This document shows positions 53,135-64,000 of a DNA stretch of 64,000 nt, piece after piece. A model generated the notes under the pieces. It was not told the origin of the DNA and ran no database searches. It saw only the letters and a list, made by a program, of their open reading frames with translations. The stretch's first letter is position 1; each line of letters begins with the position of its first letter. The translations under genes and the position numbers were made by a program. Where the stretch lies: the NCBI GenBank assembly GCA_036785705.1, contig JAWUZG010000084.1, positions 4,337,001 to 4,401,000 on the forward strand, written 5' to 3'. The DNA is from Acanthornis magna. Its lineage: Eukaryota; Chordata; Aves; Passeriformes; Acanthizidae.

Positions 53135-56100
53135 TCTATTACTATATTACAATATAATATAATATGATATAATACCTGTTGAGTAATTTTATATTTAGAA
53201 ATGTCTAGAAATGTCAGTAACTTGGATCTGTGTAGCAAAAAGTTTCTGGAGTCAGAATTCTGCCTCTTTTTTCCAAAGCTCAGTGGAGCAAAAGGCTTAG
53301 AGCTTTTTGGCACACAGATGGCGACAGAAGGTTTGATGCAACGGAGTTCTAACTACATGGAATAAATACAGCCGAAGTAATCTAACAGCGAAGTAGGAGG
53401 CTCACATTCCATATCTGTTGTTCTTATCTCACCTGAAGAAACCCTTCACTGCACAGTTCCTACCATATCAAATAACATGACATTTGATATCCTTATAGAG
53501 GCTGTGACCTGTAAGTAGCAAAGCTGTTTTCCTGTTTTCTTGTTAATACCTTTTTGCACAGCCCACAGAATTTTCCAAACTCTCAATTTTGAGCAAAAGT
53601 AACCATACCCTAAATACTTCAAGTCCCAATAAAACTGCCCCATCAGAGATATTCTCATATTTAATAGCCTTCCTGCTAGAAATTTGCACATTAATTCAGA
53701 GCTGAATTTCGGCTTTCAGACATTGGACATTCTTAGGGCTTTTTTTGCCCAGATTGGATAAGCAACGTTTTTGGACCTTCTTGTGTGTCCAGAAACCCAC
53801 TAACTGCACAATACAGAAATATTAAGCCAATTGCTTCCAGTCCTGAGGAAGCGGTTCCATTTGTCAGGATATACAAGCACTGGAAGAGATTTCCATCAGT
53901 GCCCTGCTGCAAAGCTGCTCCTTTCACTGACTCGTGTGGGAGCCTGAGGGTGCCTCCAGAGGCTTTGTCCTTGGGCATCTGCTGGGAACAGCCATGCCAG
54001 TGCCTTCATAAAGACAGGAATCAGCTCTGCCAGGGAGAGGAGGTTTGTGTCCTGACACAGCCCCCAGTGTGCCCAAACACACCTCTTGCACAAAGAAGAG
54101 AAATGCTGCCATCCTGTCTCGGTTGCTGGTGAGGACTCGTAGCTTTCAGTTTCTCCTCAGCTCTAATTTTTCAAGTGTCTCGCTTGTCACAGAGGGAACA
54201 CCCAGGCCAACACCAGGCAGGTGGGTGAGTCTGTTTCTGGAGAGCAGTGACCTGCTCAGGGCTTGGCAGGAAACCCTGCCAGAGAGGAAAGCAGGTCTGT
54301 GCTGCTTCTGGACATCAGCCACTCCTGAGATGCTCCAGGAAGGTCATGGAAGGTGCCAGGATGTTGCTGGGCCTGCAGCTGGCCATGGTCAATTTGGACT
54401 CTTGACAGCTGGAATGAGCCCAGAGCAGGTCCTTCTCCTCCTCCTTTAATGTTCTGGTCAAAGCTATTTAACAGATTTGTATTTGATCTGAATTTCTTAG
54501 AGGATTAGGACAATCAGACCAATATATCCAGTATGAACAATTTAAGAAGATGGTTGTTAGTTCAAGAAATAAATGAGTTTTCTAAGGAAAGTTCTCTTTC
54601 TCAAAGGAAAATGTTGATGTCAATCCCTTTAAACTTGATGTATTTAGAAAGAACAATGCTAATGGGGAAATAGTGTTTTCTCGTTGTGCTGAGCAGATGT
54701 AGTATAGAAATCTGACTAATATTTTGGTTTGTATTAGTTGTATAAAAGCAAGCAGTAAGACAAAAATAAAATTTTCTAGTCCTTACTAATTAAATTTTAT
54801 CACTAAGAAGTGCCTCATGAATTTTTTCTGCCTGGTAAATAAGGCCAATATATCCTACAGGAGCTGAGTTCCAAAGTGAGCTCAGCTTAAGACAGTCTGG
54901 CAAGGAAAAGTATTTTAGGCGCTGCTTTTCTTTCTTGCCAGTGATTAAACAGGGCAGCAGGCTTGATTTAAACTTTGAACCACTTTAGTGAAAGTGCAGG
55001 ATTTTTAAGAAAATATACACAGGACTTTGGTGTATCTAGAAAACAAAACAATTTAAGAAATAGTTTTTAGATTTCTCAGATACACTGCTGGGCACATTTA
55101 AGATGTGTTAGAAGTAACACAAAATGAAAGCTACTCATTTAGCTCTATGCTGGAATAATCTTTACCAAGCTCCTGCAGAAGGGTTTTACTGTAGCCAGTT
55201 ACGCCAGGAATTCAGAAATTCTAACTTATTGGAACTCAGCTATTTCATGCTCAAGTGGTTCGTGGAACAGCAGGGAGATTTTTATAAATATATGGTGGGG
55301 CAGATATTGTACTGATATCTGCACAGTGAAAATGGATTCCCAGTTTGGCTCCCCATCTCTGCCTGTTTCATATAATTATACTGAAAATGAGCGGTAGTGA
55401 AATGCCATTAAGTCTGGTGCTGCCACACTCTGGGGATCTTTATCTCCTGCTGCATTTTTAAACGCTATAAACTCAGAATAAAATCAGGAGTGCACTGTCT
55501 ACAACAGTTTGAAAACAGTCTGCATTTCTCAGTTGCTCTCGTGTTTGATGAAGAAATATGGCAGTGGTCCATGGCAGAGCCTGTTATCAGAATAATGATG
55601 TGATACAGTCTGTTTGGTTGGGCTTAAGTACTGATAAATAAACATATCCTTTTTATTCCTTCTACTTTCCCACCCCTGCAATGAGGTTCAGGATTCAGGG
55701 TGCTCACGTCCAGCTTTATATATTATGTGTCTAAAAATGTTGGCGTAAACAAAAGAGAATGTAAAAAACCAGCAAGAAACAAATTTATGGGTAAAGAAAA
55801 GTGCCTAAGAATAAGAAATCTGTTACTAGAAAGAAGTATTTCTGCAAAAAAAAGGTGACAAGATTCATAACCATGCTGACTTTGTTGAACAAGTTTATCC
55901 ACATGGAGGAAGGTCACGCCTGACTCCTGTGCAGTGAAACTCAGAAAGGGAGCAATGTACTTGTCCCCTGCTATATGCAGCCCACCCAAAATTTCAATGT
56001 TAATCATTTGGAGGAGGTGATCTCCTCTAGAACAGCGTCCCCCCTGCTCCCAGAGGCATCTCTGAGGAGCAGAGCAGACAGACAGGTCCTGCCCCACCTG

Positions 56101-56369
56101 GATTCCCACAGCCCTGCACTGAGATCAACCCTTGTGGTTATGGATCTCTGAACCTTGGAAAGCAGCACCTGGTGTTTTCCCTCCATCCGTGCAGGAAGCC
56201 TTGGGAGTTTTGTTCTCCTTCCTTTGCTTCTATTAGACAAGGAAAAATGGTCCTTAACCAAGTCATATGAGCAGAGGTGTTCTTCTGGGTTTCAAACTTA
56301 TTTCTTTTTTCTCTTCTCTGAAGACCCAGAAAGGAACACCTATATCTTTGATATGCTCTTGCTGCAAGT

Positions 56370-56436
56370 CAGCTTTTCTTTCCTCCTCTCCTTCCATTCC
56401 TTCCATTCACCTCTTTTGTTCTCTCTCTCTTTTTAA
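56370..56436. repeat. Polypyrimidine tract
   Basis: About 67 bases are mostly C and T on the + strand (tttcctcctctccttccatt, later tctctctctc and a T run), with few purines. Such a strand asymmetry could favour non-B DNA, but the tract is interrupted. Confidence 0.7.
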
Positions 56437-57936
56437 AGAGATGGGAGAAGTAAAAGCCCTTTTGGAGAGTTAAAAATATTTGGGGTGATAAAACAGCATT
56501 TGGCAGACAAATTTTCTTTCTTAGCCCATGAGTAACTGGAAAAAGGAAACAACTCCTCTTCCAAAATTTTGCCTTGTCACTGGCTGGGAAACTCTCTAAA
56601 ACTCTAGCACAGGTCTTCATGTCAGACAACACTTTGGGGATTTGAACATGGTCACTGCAGACTGGGACATGTGGATTTTGGTCAGACTGTCATCTCTTTG
56701 TTGCTTCCAAGTTATTTTCAAAAAGATACTTGTTTAGAAGTTGTCTTCAAGCAAATCAATGAATGTAGTAAAAAAGGTTTACTTCTGGAGAAGGTTAATT
56801 ATTTGCACACTTTACAAATAAATTTGGGTCAAAAGCCAGCCTCATTGATAGCTCTTTACAACATATAAATAAAATTTGGGATATTTTTGGCTTAAGAGCT
56901 GACATACATCATGCTTTGATTGGTAAGAAGTGAGTGGGTCATCTCCTTAACTCCACAGGGCAATAAATAGTCATGACTCAAACCTGACCACCCTGAGACA
57001 TCATTTCCCGTTGCTCATTGTTTTTTGTGTGCTAATGAGTGCACAATGTTTTGCAGTTAAATCTTTCTGTCTTGGTATTGCCACCATTAATATTCTGCCT
57101 GACTCCCTGATCCTCAGATTATAAATGAGCAAGTAATATTCTTGCTTAAATACTATACTTGCTTAAAATACACATAAAGATGGGCTTGTGGCAAGGTTTC
57201 AAACAAAGAATTAGGGCTGTGAAGAGAAGGGATGTATTGCAACCTGCTCAGAGGGCCACACTCTAAAAACTGAATAAAACTTTCAGGACTGGGTCACAAG
57301 TTGAAAAGTTCAGCGATGCTGGCAAAAAACTTAAATCCTATTTTTGTTTATGTCAGTGACAACCAGAGAATGTGTTTGGCTTTTTAAATAGATTTAAGCT
57401 TCTTGAATCACAGAAATAGCATTTGATGAGACAAGGACAAAAATAAAGAAGATAAGGTCAAGAAGGATTGTGCTTTATTCTTTCAAAATGAAGTGATTTA
57501 ATAGTTTTAATTTAAAAAATGATGCAAACAATAGTTTGTTCACTTAGCTAATGAAATTAAATCTCCTAATGAAAATCTTGAACATGTTTGCTGAACATGA
57601 TTCATATTTTCGTAGCAGAAATGTCAGGAATTTCCAAATGTTACTTTAAATGTATTTTTGACAGGTCTATTTTCCCTAGTTCATGTAATATTTATTGTTA
57701 ATCTTTCCTTTTTTTTTTTTAAATTTTGTGTAATTCTTTAAATGGTGGGTGCATAGATATGCTGAAAAAACTACTATACCACTCCACACAGTTCTCTTTG
57801 TAAATTTTCAAAATATTTTCCTAAAAGAAAGAAGAGCTTTTTCTTAATGCCCTTGGTTAGGAACTTACGACGGCCACAAAAATCTCTTTTTCTTTTCAAA
57901 TACAATGGAAAAAGGCAAAGCATAAACCCCCCCATC

Positions 57937-57956
57937 TTTAAAAAGCTTTAAAAAGC
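57937..57956. repeat. Perfect 10-base tandem duplication
   Basis: The unit tttaaaaagc occurs twice in a row, followed by a partial third copy (ttttatcaagc). Confidence 0.9.
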
Positions 57957-58181
57957 TTTTATCAAGCTTTTGTTATCAACTCTTATCCATTTTGTAAGCC
58001 TTTACCTCATATATTTAGCTCTGAATACTGGCCTAAACCTTTGAGCTTCCTCTTGTAAATCACACAGCCATTAAATAACAAAATCTGAAACTAATAAAAC
58101 TGAGTCTTCACCGTTAAAATAATTTTACAAAGAACTAGACAGTGTTGAGGGGCCTAGCAAGCTGACAGCAATCAAGATTTG

Positions 58182-58219
58182 TCTTCATTAATAACTTTGG
58201 TCTTCATTAATGACTAATG
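58182..58219. repeat. Imperfect 19-base tandem duplication
   Basis: Two units beginning tcttcattaat (58182 and 58201) have a period of 19 bases and diverge in their second halves. Confidence 0.75.
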
Positions 58220-58269
58220 CTATAAAAAGAATGGTTCCTTGGAAAACAGGAAAGAAATAGCTGAAATGA

Positions 58270-58760
58270 GCAATTACGAGGCCAATAAAAAAGTATGTTT
58301 CCTTCATATCTTTATGGGCTCATTTTCAGGCAATTAGGCTGCAGGTACTTTTATTTGGCTAGTGAACATTGCATGTTAAAATTCTGAACTTGATGAGCTA
58401 TTTATTAAACTCATTCTTTCTAACTGGCAGTATAATTATGCAAGGGATTATTGTCTTTTCATTTATTTTTCTGGAATGATTAGCTTGTAATGCTATAAAA
58501 CTCATTTATAAGAATGACTGATATTTATAATGCTTTAATTAAATTTGGATTGAGAAGCAAACAAGAAAATTTGCATTCAACATATATGATTGTGTCAAAT
58601 AAGTTTGACGGCACTTGTCTTTTTATTAGCTTAGAATAATTAATTGGGGTATTTATGTACTAATATTACCTAATTAACTCAGCAGCAAGGTAATTAATTT
58701 AGTTAATGGCTGTCCAAGGAAAAAAATAGTGTTGCAGTATAGCAAGATGCTTTAATTTCA
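58270..58760. promoter_or_regulatory. Candidate homeodomain-site-rich enhancer (speculative)
   Basis: About 490 bases of AT-rich but non-repetitive sequence carry many ATTA/TAAT cores. Examples are cagtataattatgcaaggga (about 58428-58447), tgctttaattaaatttgg, gaataattaattggggta, cctaattaactcagcagcaa and ggtaattaatttagttaat near 58690-58708. The last group includes a CTCAGCA half-site typical of MAF factors. The density and non-repeat character recall conserved developmental enhancers. This is inference from composition and motifs; conservation is untested. Confidence 0.3.
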
Positions 58761-61167
58761 CTAGATTCTTCTTGGTTAAGTGATTTTTCAAATAGGTATT
58801 GTTTTTCAAAAGGATTCAGAGAATATATGTTTTATTGGAGAGGGCAATTTTTGCATTTTACCCATGATAAAACAAGGTCCAGTGTAAATCCTGCAGGGAA
58901 AAAGCAGAGTAATTGGATGCTCCTCCTTTTCAATGGAGCTGTTAGATAAGGTGTGCTCTATCCATCAGCAGCAACTGCAGTTATTCCATTGCTTTTAAAT
59001 TCCAAATGCCTGCTTGTTTTCAAATGTCCCTTATGGCAACTTTGCAACATCCGTGAATGAACTGATTGGGTGAGAATGCAGGGCACTGAACAGATATATA
59101 ACCAAAACAAAAACAAATATTCAGCACAATTACTTCCCAAACTATGCATGGTTTTCCCCATTAATTCCTTCTCTATAAACTTGTCCTGTCTCCCCCTGAA
59201 TGATTTAATGTGTCCTGTGGTGTCCTGTGACAGTAACCAAATGTTTAAAGTCATTCAGGTGTCATACCTTGTCTTCCTGTCAGTTTTGAACCTGACCACC
59301 CTAAGCTTTATGTCCTTTAGTTCTTTATAGAATATGATTTCATCCAATGACTGAAATTAAAGGACTTGTCTGTGTATCCCATAAGCCTTGCAGGAGTTTG
59401 CAGTTGCAGTTTGGAGTGTGGTTCTCCCAGTACATTTGTTGGTATTTAATGAATATTAGTTTATTTTCTTCTGCTAACAAATGTGCAAATTAACGTCACA
59501 TCAGCTCTTAAGAATTCTGTGCCGTAGGATTTACTCATTAGTCAAGTAGTAGTAATAAGTAAGAGATTTTTGCATCATATGGGATGAAAAAAAAAGGAGA
59601 GACTGGGAAAAGCAGCACACCTAAATGCCGAAAGTACTTAAATTAACAGCTGTCACTGAACTCTGAAAAGTGGTACTGTGAAAAGAATATGGGCATCTCT
59701 GGCTCTCAAAGACATCTGGTCAGTTTGGGGGAGGGAAGAAATATATCCACTCAGATGGCTTATTGACTTTATAGGCCGAAAGGTCAGCTCAGAAATTGCA
59801 GAGTGCCCCAAATAGATCTAAGTAGCTCCTTACAGATCCCTACAAATCTTTAAAAGACTATTTTTTCTGTCTTTTCTACCTTGTAATACCCAGTTCCTGT
59901 ACGTGGGTGTTTGGCTGTTCCTGTTCCTGAAAGCTTTGCTTTACCTTTGCATATATTACAAACCCTGTTCACTGAATGAGCCTTTCTGTCAAAAGGCAGT
60001 ACCACCAGCTGAACCAGTGACAGCTTTGGTGGTCATGTCCTTGGGAAAGTTAGAGTCCTAAAGGACCTTTCAACTCCATGCTTTTAATCATTCACATGAC
60101 CTCTCTCATACCTTTCCTCACAGATGTTTTATTTTTATTTACCCCAGTGAATGGCACGCAGCAGAGAGCATCTCACTCCTTGCAGCTGTTTTAAACGCCA
60201 TCCTGTAAGCAAATTGTGTGCTAATGTTTATCTTTGATAGTTTATCATTATCAGAAAACATTGTCATGTTTTTTTATTTGTAGCTAGCTAGTTCCAAATG
60301 AGATATATATCATAATAATTCATGCACCATCATGTCTCAGTGCCTAATTAAAAAACTGATTACTTAAATTCATCAATGTTTCTGCCAGTCCCTGAAATAC
60401 CCTCTTACTTTTGTCATTACTTAACTGTAAATCTCCTTAGTTGATTCATAAGCCTAGTGCTAAAGACCTGCGAGTTAGAAAGTTACATTTCTAATTTATT
60501 TATGAAAGGTGGAGGTGGAGAGGTTGTTTCAGAATGGCAAGGTTAATAATCAGGCCTTTCTCACTTGAGTCATTGGGATCTTGCTCGGTTTTGTGGGGTT
60601 TTGGTGGGGTTTTCTGCATACCAGATTTGAGAACCAGCTACTATCTGAAGTATTTTCACTGTTAAGTTAAAAACAGGAATCAATTAGTTCCATAACATTT
60701 CCACAAGAAGTTTGACAAGTCTAGTGTCCTAAACCTTTAATTTAGAGGGTCTTTTTACCTTATCTGGATATTTTTGCATTTTTAAAAACCTTTTCTCCCT
60801 CACACTTTTTTCACTTTTTAATTTTTTTTCCATGTTGAGGCCAGTACCAGCATTTGTCCACATAACAAGGTGATAAATACTGTCATTTCCTTTCTCCTAC
60901 TTGTTATTTACCAGATTATACACAAAAGTCTGAATTAGTAGTCTTCATGGTCCATCTTAGTTGATAAACTGCAGGTTCCTAAGCAATTTCCAGAATTATT
61001 TTTCTGGGGTCTTCTTCTTTGGATTATGTATTTTACATGCTTTGTTCCTAAAATCCAACTATTATTGTTGAATAGTTAAATATTGAATACAATGTATTTA
61101 TAAACCTCTGCAGTGAATGGATTAAACTAAACAAGTGATCCTTGCCGTACAGTTGATCTGTTCTTGA

Positions 61168-61191
61168 CTTTCTGCAATACACTGCAGAAAG
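61168..61191. repeat. 9-bp inverted repeat, 6-base loop
   Basis: The arms ctttctgca and tgcagaaag pair exactly around atacac. Another hairpin follows 13 bases downstream. Confidence 0.9.
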
Positions 61192-61204
61192 GGAAATTTT
61201 GCAT

Positions 61205-61237
61205 CATATGGAAATGTTCTAACAAGGTTTCCATATG
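61205..61237. repeat. 10-bp inverted repeat, 13-base loop
   Basis: The arms catatggaaa (61205-61214) and tttccatatg (61228-61237) pair exactly. It is the second of two closely spaced hairpins. Confidence 0.9.
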
Positions 61238-62216
61238 TATTTTTGCTGCTATGGTTTTACACATCTGTGTGCTGAGGCCTTGTTCTTAGGGAACTGGGAA
61301 AGGAGGGAATCTGCACATCAGAGCATGTTCTCTGTGTCAGCAAATTACAATCCTTCGTGGTAGTGAGTTTGGGAATCCAAAATTTTTATGTATTAATTTT
61401 AATCCTAGTGTGATCAAAGACACGATGTATTATTTATAATCTTCTAAAGTGCGAGTGTCTCTCGTACCAATTTTTAATGAATTTCCATATTCTCTTGTTA
61501 CTAGAGAAATACCATTTTCCCTGCTTTATTACCTAGATAAATATTTCAGTAATGTAGTGCATGTTTTGTGCTGCCACTGGAGTAGAGATTGTAGGATCCT
61601 CAATAAGTGGCAGCTCCAGGTATGGGTGGCATCTCAAAACCTTTTTATTTTTTCATATGCACATTTCAGAAGTTTTCCTCAGTGAGGTGAATGGCTGTTC
61701 AGGAAGAATAATATACCTTAGAAATAAATTATCCAGCATCATAAAGGCTAGAAATAAGAATGATCAAAAAATATGCAGATATCCACGTACAAAATAGTGC
61801 TTATATCTCTGTGTAGCCTTAAAAAAAAGCTTTTCTTCAGCAGCCCATCCCCACTGTGTATCTGGTCGTGCCAGGGGAGCATCATTCTGCATCTTTTTCA
61901 AAAGAGAACCTGAACAGTCTCCTTCCTAAGGCTGCTGGAGAGCCCAGGACAGCAGTGTGGAGTAGCCTGATGTTTTTTCCTCAGTCGTGTTGTGGTTGGA
62001 GTGGGCTGGGGGGGTGGAGCAGGGGTTATATTTTTAAGTAGCAGTGGTTGACACCTCTTTTAAATGCTTCCAGTAGCACCAGCACATAATCACAGTGACT
62101 AACAGTGCCTGACAATTTCAGTTTTACTGCACTTATTGCTTTGACAGGCCTTGACTTTCTGCCAATTCGGTTGGAAACAGGCTTTATATCCCTTTTGCCC
62201 CACTGACTTTCCAGAT

Positions 62217-62229
62217 TCTCTCTCTCTCT

Positions 62230-62289
<60 letters not shown>
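62217..62289. repeat. TC microsatellite joined to a 57-base poly-T tract
   Basis: Eight TC units (62217-62232) run straight into 57 uninterrupted T (62233-62289), ending at cccttcc. Read on the minus strand this is a long poly-A followed by GA repeats. Chance open frames here encode only runs of Phe or Lys. The exact length is likely unreliable in any assembly. Confidence 0.97.
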
Positions 62290-63316
62290 CCCTTCCTAAC
62301 CTCACATTTCTTTCTCTCACAACTCTGATTTCTCTGGAGTAGTGGCCACAGTCACCCCTTCCCCAAAACTCATGGCCACCTGTGCTGTCTCTGCGGTAAA
62401 ATCATTAAGACATATTCTGAGAAAACAGGAGAGATAATTACAACATTAGATATCTTTTGCCTCATTAATTTTTTAATGAAAACATCTGACTTGAATGGGA
62501 GCTGCAATTGTTTGGTACTTCTAAACATTAAACATGGAGTTAACGTGTCCATTAACAGCTTCCACTGTGACCATGACCCTCTCTCTTATGCCATGAATAT
62601 GGAATTTCTGTGTTCCCTCAGCCTGTTTAGATGACATATGAGCTCCCAGAGAACAGCTGGAGATGCTCGGTGATGAACAGGAAAGATTTATCCTCCTGCT
62701 GGTTCCAGGCATGGTGTAGGCATAAAGCAGGCAAAGCTGTCTGAACTTATTTGTTGAAAAACCCCCACATTTTAGCAAGAAAATAAGGGGAAAGTCGAGG
62801 ACGAAGGCTGAGCTCTCACTAGTTCATCATATCTCCTTTTCAAGTTTAAGCCCACGAGTGCCTATAAATATTTATAATTGTTCCTGAAGTCGGTCATGTG
62901 CTCAGAGCACTTGAGCTCCTGGGCCCCAGCTCAAATGGGAGCTAGCAGCAACTGGAGCTCTGCACAAACTGGACTGAAATGAGTTGCTGATGTCAACTTA
63001 TTTTTAAATAGTCAACTATGCACAATGCAAATCTCATTGTCTCTTCTGCTCTGCTTTCTGCGGCTGCAAAGACTACCCTGGCATTGGGGAATGAGTGATT
63101 TCTTTGTTCTGAATGGTGCTGCCAGGTCCAGGCTGGTGATGTAGCGGCTAGTAGAAAAATGATGCCACCTTTTCATGTTCTCCAGCTTTTTGATGGCTTT
63201 TTTATCTCTTTATTGCTGTCTTATAGTCATCCACTGGCAGAACATTTGGGAAAAATATAGATTTTTTTTCTGCAAGTAAATTGAGAGCACAGGGTTATTT
63301 TGGATTTTTTTTTTGG

Positions 63317-63354
<38 letters not shown>

Positions 63355-64000
63355 GTTTTTTGGGGGTTTTGGCTGGGTTTTTGTTTTATTGGTTTTGTTG
63401 TTTTGTTCGAGGGTTATTTTTGTCCACATGCATCAATACTTCATTGTTAAGGAGCAGTTAAAGAGCTAAGATAAGATAGTAGGAAAAATACCAAAGGAAC
63501 CAACATAAGCTCCCCCTCCCCACAGATTACACTAATTTCTGAGTTTTTGTAGTTTCTTTTAAGTTAACAGAATGATTTTTACTTGTGTTAGAGATACAGT
63601 TCTCAATATGGATATTTTCTAGAGGAAGATTTTAAAGTGCTAGCAGAATCCACAACAGCTGATCACAACATGAGTGGTCAGTTGTTAAAACTCATCTTCC
63701 TTTGACAACCAAATTTCTTCTGTAGAGTTCTCAGGTTTTCTGGAATGAAAGAATGGAGAATACCTGGGTACATTACCTGAGGAAACATTGAGAAACCTGT
63801 AGAAAGAATGGCTGCGTATTGGGAAAAACAAAAAGCTGTAGAGTAAAAACCTGTATGAACTATTGGTACTTTATAATCATTATGTTGTGCAATAGCCTAA
63901 AAACTACCATCTGGCATAGAGAATAATGAATACAAATGTGTTCACAGGGAGGACATTTATTAGCATCACTCTTGTGAAATGGCGGGATGTGGCTTCCCAT
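62290..64000. other. Unique intronic DNA at the window end, no gene seen
   Basis: Intron sequence up to the window edge. It contains a GC-richer patch near 62870-63130 and the GT microsatellite. The short open frames are not credible; one of them (63281-63469) is built on the GT repeat and neighbouring T/G-rich sequence. No SPON1 exon is seen before the edge. Confidence 0.55.
63319..63352. repeat. GT dinucleotide microsatellite, 17 units
   Basis: Thirty-four bases of uninterrupted GT are followed by a G/T-rich stretch to about 63420. It is potentially Z-DNA forming and probably length-polymorphic. Confidence 0.97.

Larger units (their letters stand above)
53180..58260. other. Unique intronic DNA, no gene seen
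   Basis: Intron with a GC-richer patch at 53850-54440, where open frames of 115 and 134 codons run on the plus strand and others on the minus strand. None is recognised, and no promoter or splice context supports them. Small tandem duplications lie at 57139-57171 (cttgcttaaa units), 57937-57956 and 58182-58219. No transposon was recognised. Confidence 0.5.
58770..62215. other. Unique intronic DNA, no gene seen
   Basis: Intron sequence holding the paired hairpins at 61168-61237 and a G-rich spot (two GGGG runs) near 60595-60615. Open frames at 58958-59254 (-) and 61449-61685 (+) are short and not recognised. The stretch at 60040-60085 weakly recalls a CR1 3' end but is too diverged to call. 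Confidence 0.5.
4222..64000 (+). other. SPON1: SPON1 very long intron, 5' 59.8 kb
   Basis: From the consensus donor gtaagt at 4222 to the end of the window I find no further F-spondin coding sequence, so this is read as one phase 0 intron of at least 59,779 bases. It is AT-rich and CpG-poor over most of its length, with few recognisable transposons. SPON1 is known as a gene of several hundred kilobases in mammals with very long introns, which fits. The repeats and candidate elements inside it are listed separately. A short, diverged or alternative exon cannot be excluded by eye. Confidence 0.85.

Noticed and set aside
52913..53313. Minus-strand frames encoding repeated Met-Leu-Cys-Tyr-Val peptides
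   Set aside because: They are direct translations of the ACATA-type array and have no independent coding evidence.
54045..54449. 134-codon frame with neighbouring frames on both strands
   Set aside because: Not recognised; the multiple frames on both strands fit the lower stop frequency of a GC-richer patch.
60040..60085. Possible CR1 3' end (ggacctttcaactccatg)
   Set aside because: It resembles the CR1 ending only over a short stretch and lacks the preceding conserved blocks and terminal octamers.
62099..62342. Frames with long poly-Lys or poly-Phe runs
   Set aside because: They are translations of the 57-base homopolymer tract.

Overview
The window is vertebrate nuclear DNA, most likely from a bird. 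Two exons of SPON1 (F-spondin), both on the + strand, are the only protein-coding sequence I can support. They lie at 135-257 and 4073-4221. Each has a clean AG acceptor and GT donor, their splice phases match, and joined they encode an uninterrupted run of about 91 residues across the end of the reeler domain and the start of the spondin_N domain. The avian assignment rests on three fragments of the CR1 LINE (including the typical CR1 3' end in both orientations), on the sparse repeat content, and on exon residues that I recall as matching the bird form of the protein. The species cannot be named.

Layout: 1-134 is the tail of an upstream intron; 135-257 is exon A; 258-4072 is a 3.8 kb intron; 4073-4221 is exon B; and 4222-64000 (59.8 kb) is the 5' part of one very long intron whose 3' end is outside the window. 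I did not find the next SPON1 exon. The long intron is AT-rich and mostly unique. It holds CR1 remnants near 14.96-15.18 kb (3' end, +), 17.33-17.60 kb (internal ORF2, +) and 30.96-31.03 kb (3' end, -). It also holds simple repeats: a TA run at 38.4 kb, an ACATA-type array at 53.0-53.1 kb, a TC/poly-T tract with 57 consecutive T at 62.2 kb, and a GT run at 63.3 kb. There are several short perfect inverted or direct repeats and a tight CpG cluster at 39.6 kb. A few AT-rich blocks dense in homeodomain-type ATTA/TAAT cores (about 9.9-10.15 kb and 58.3-58.75 kb) are speculative enhancer candidates.

No operon, CRISPR array, phage, RNA gene, nested gene or new biological system is visible. All other open reading frames in the window (up to about 167 codons) look like chance ORFs in noncoding DNA or translations of simple repeats. 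The most distinctive unexplained feature is a perfect 16-bp stem with a 13-base loop at 17004-17048.
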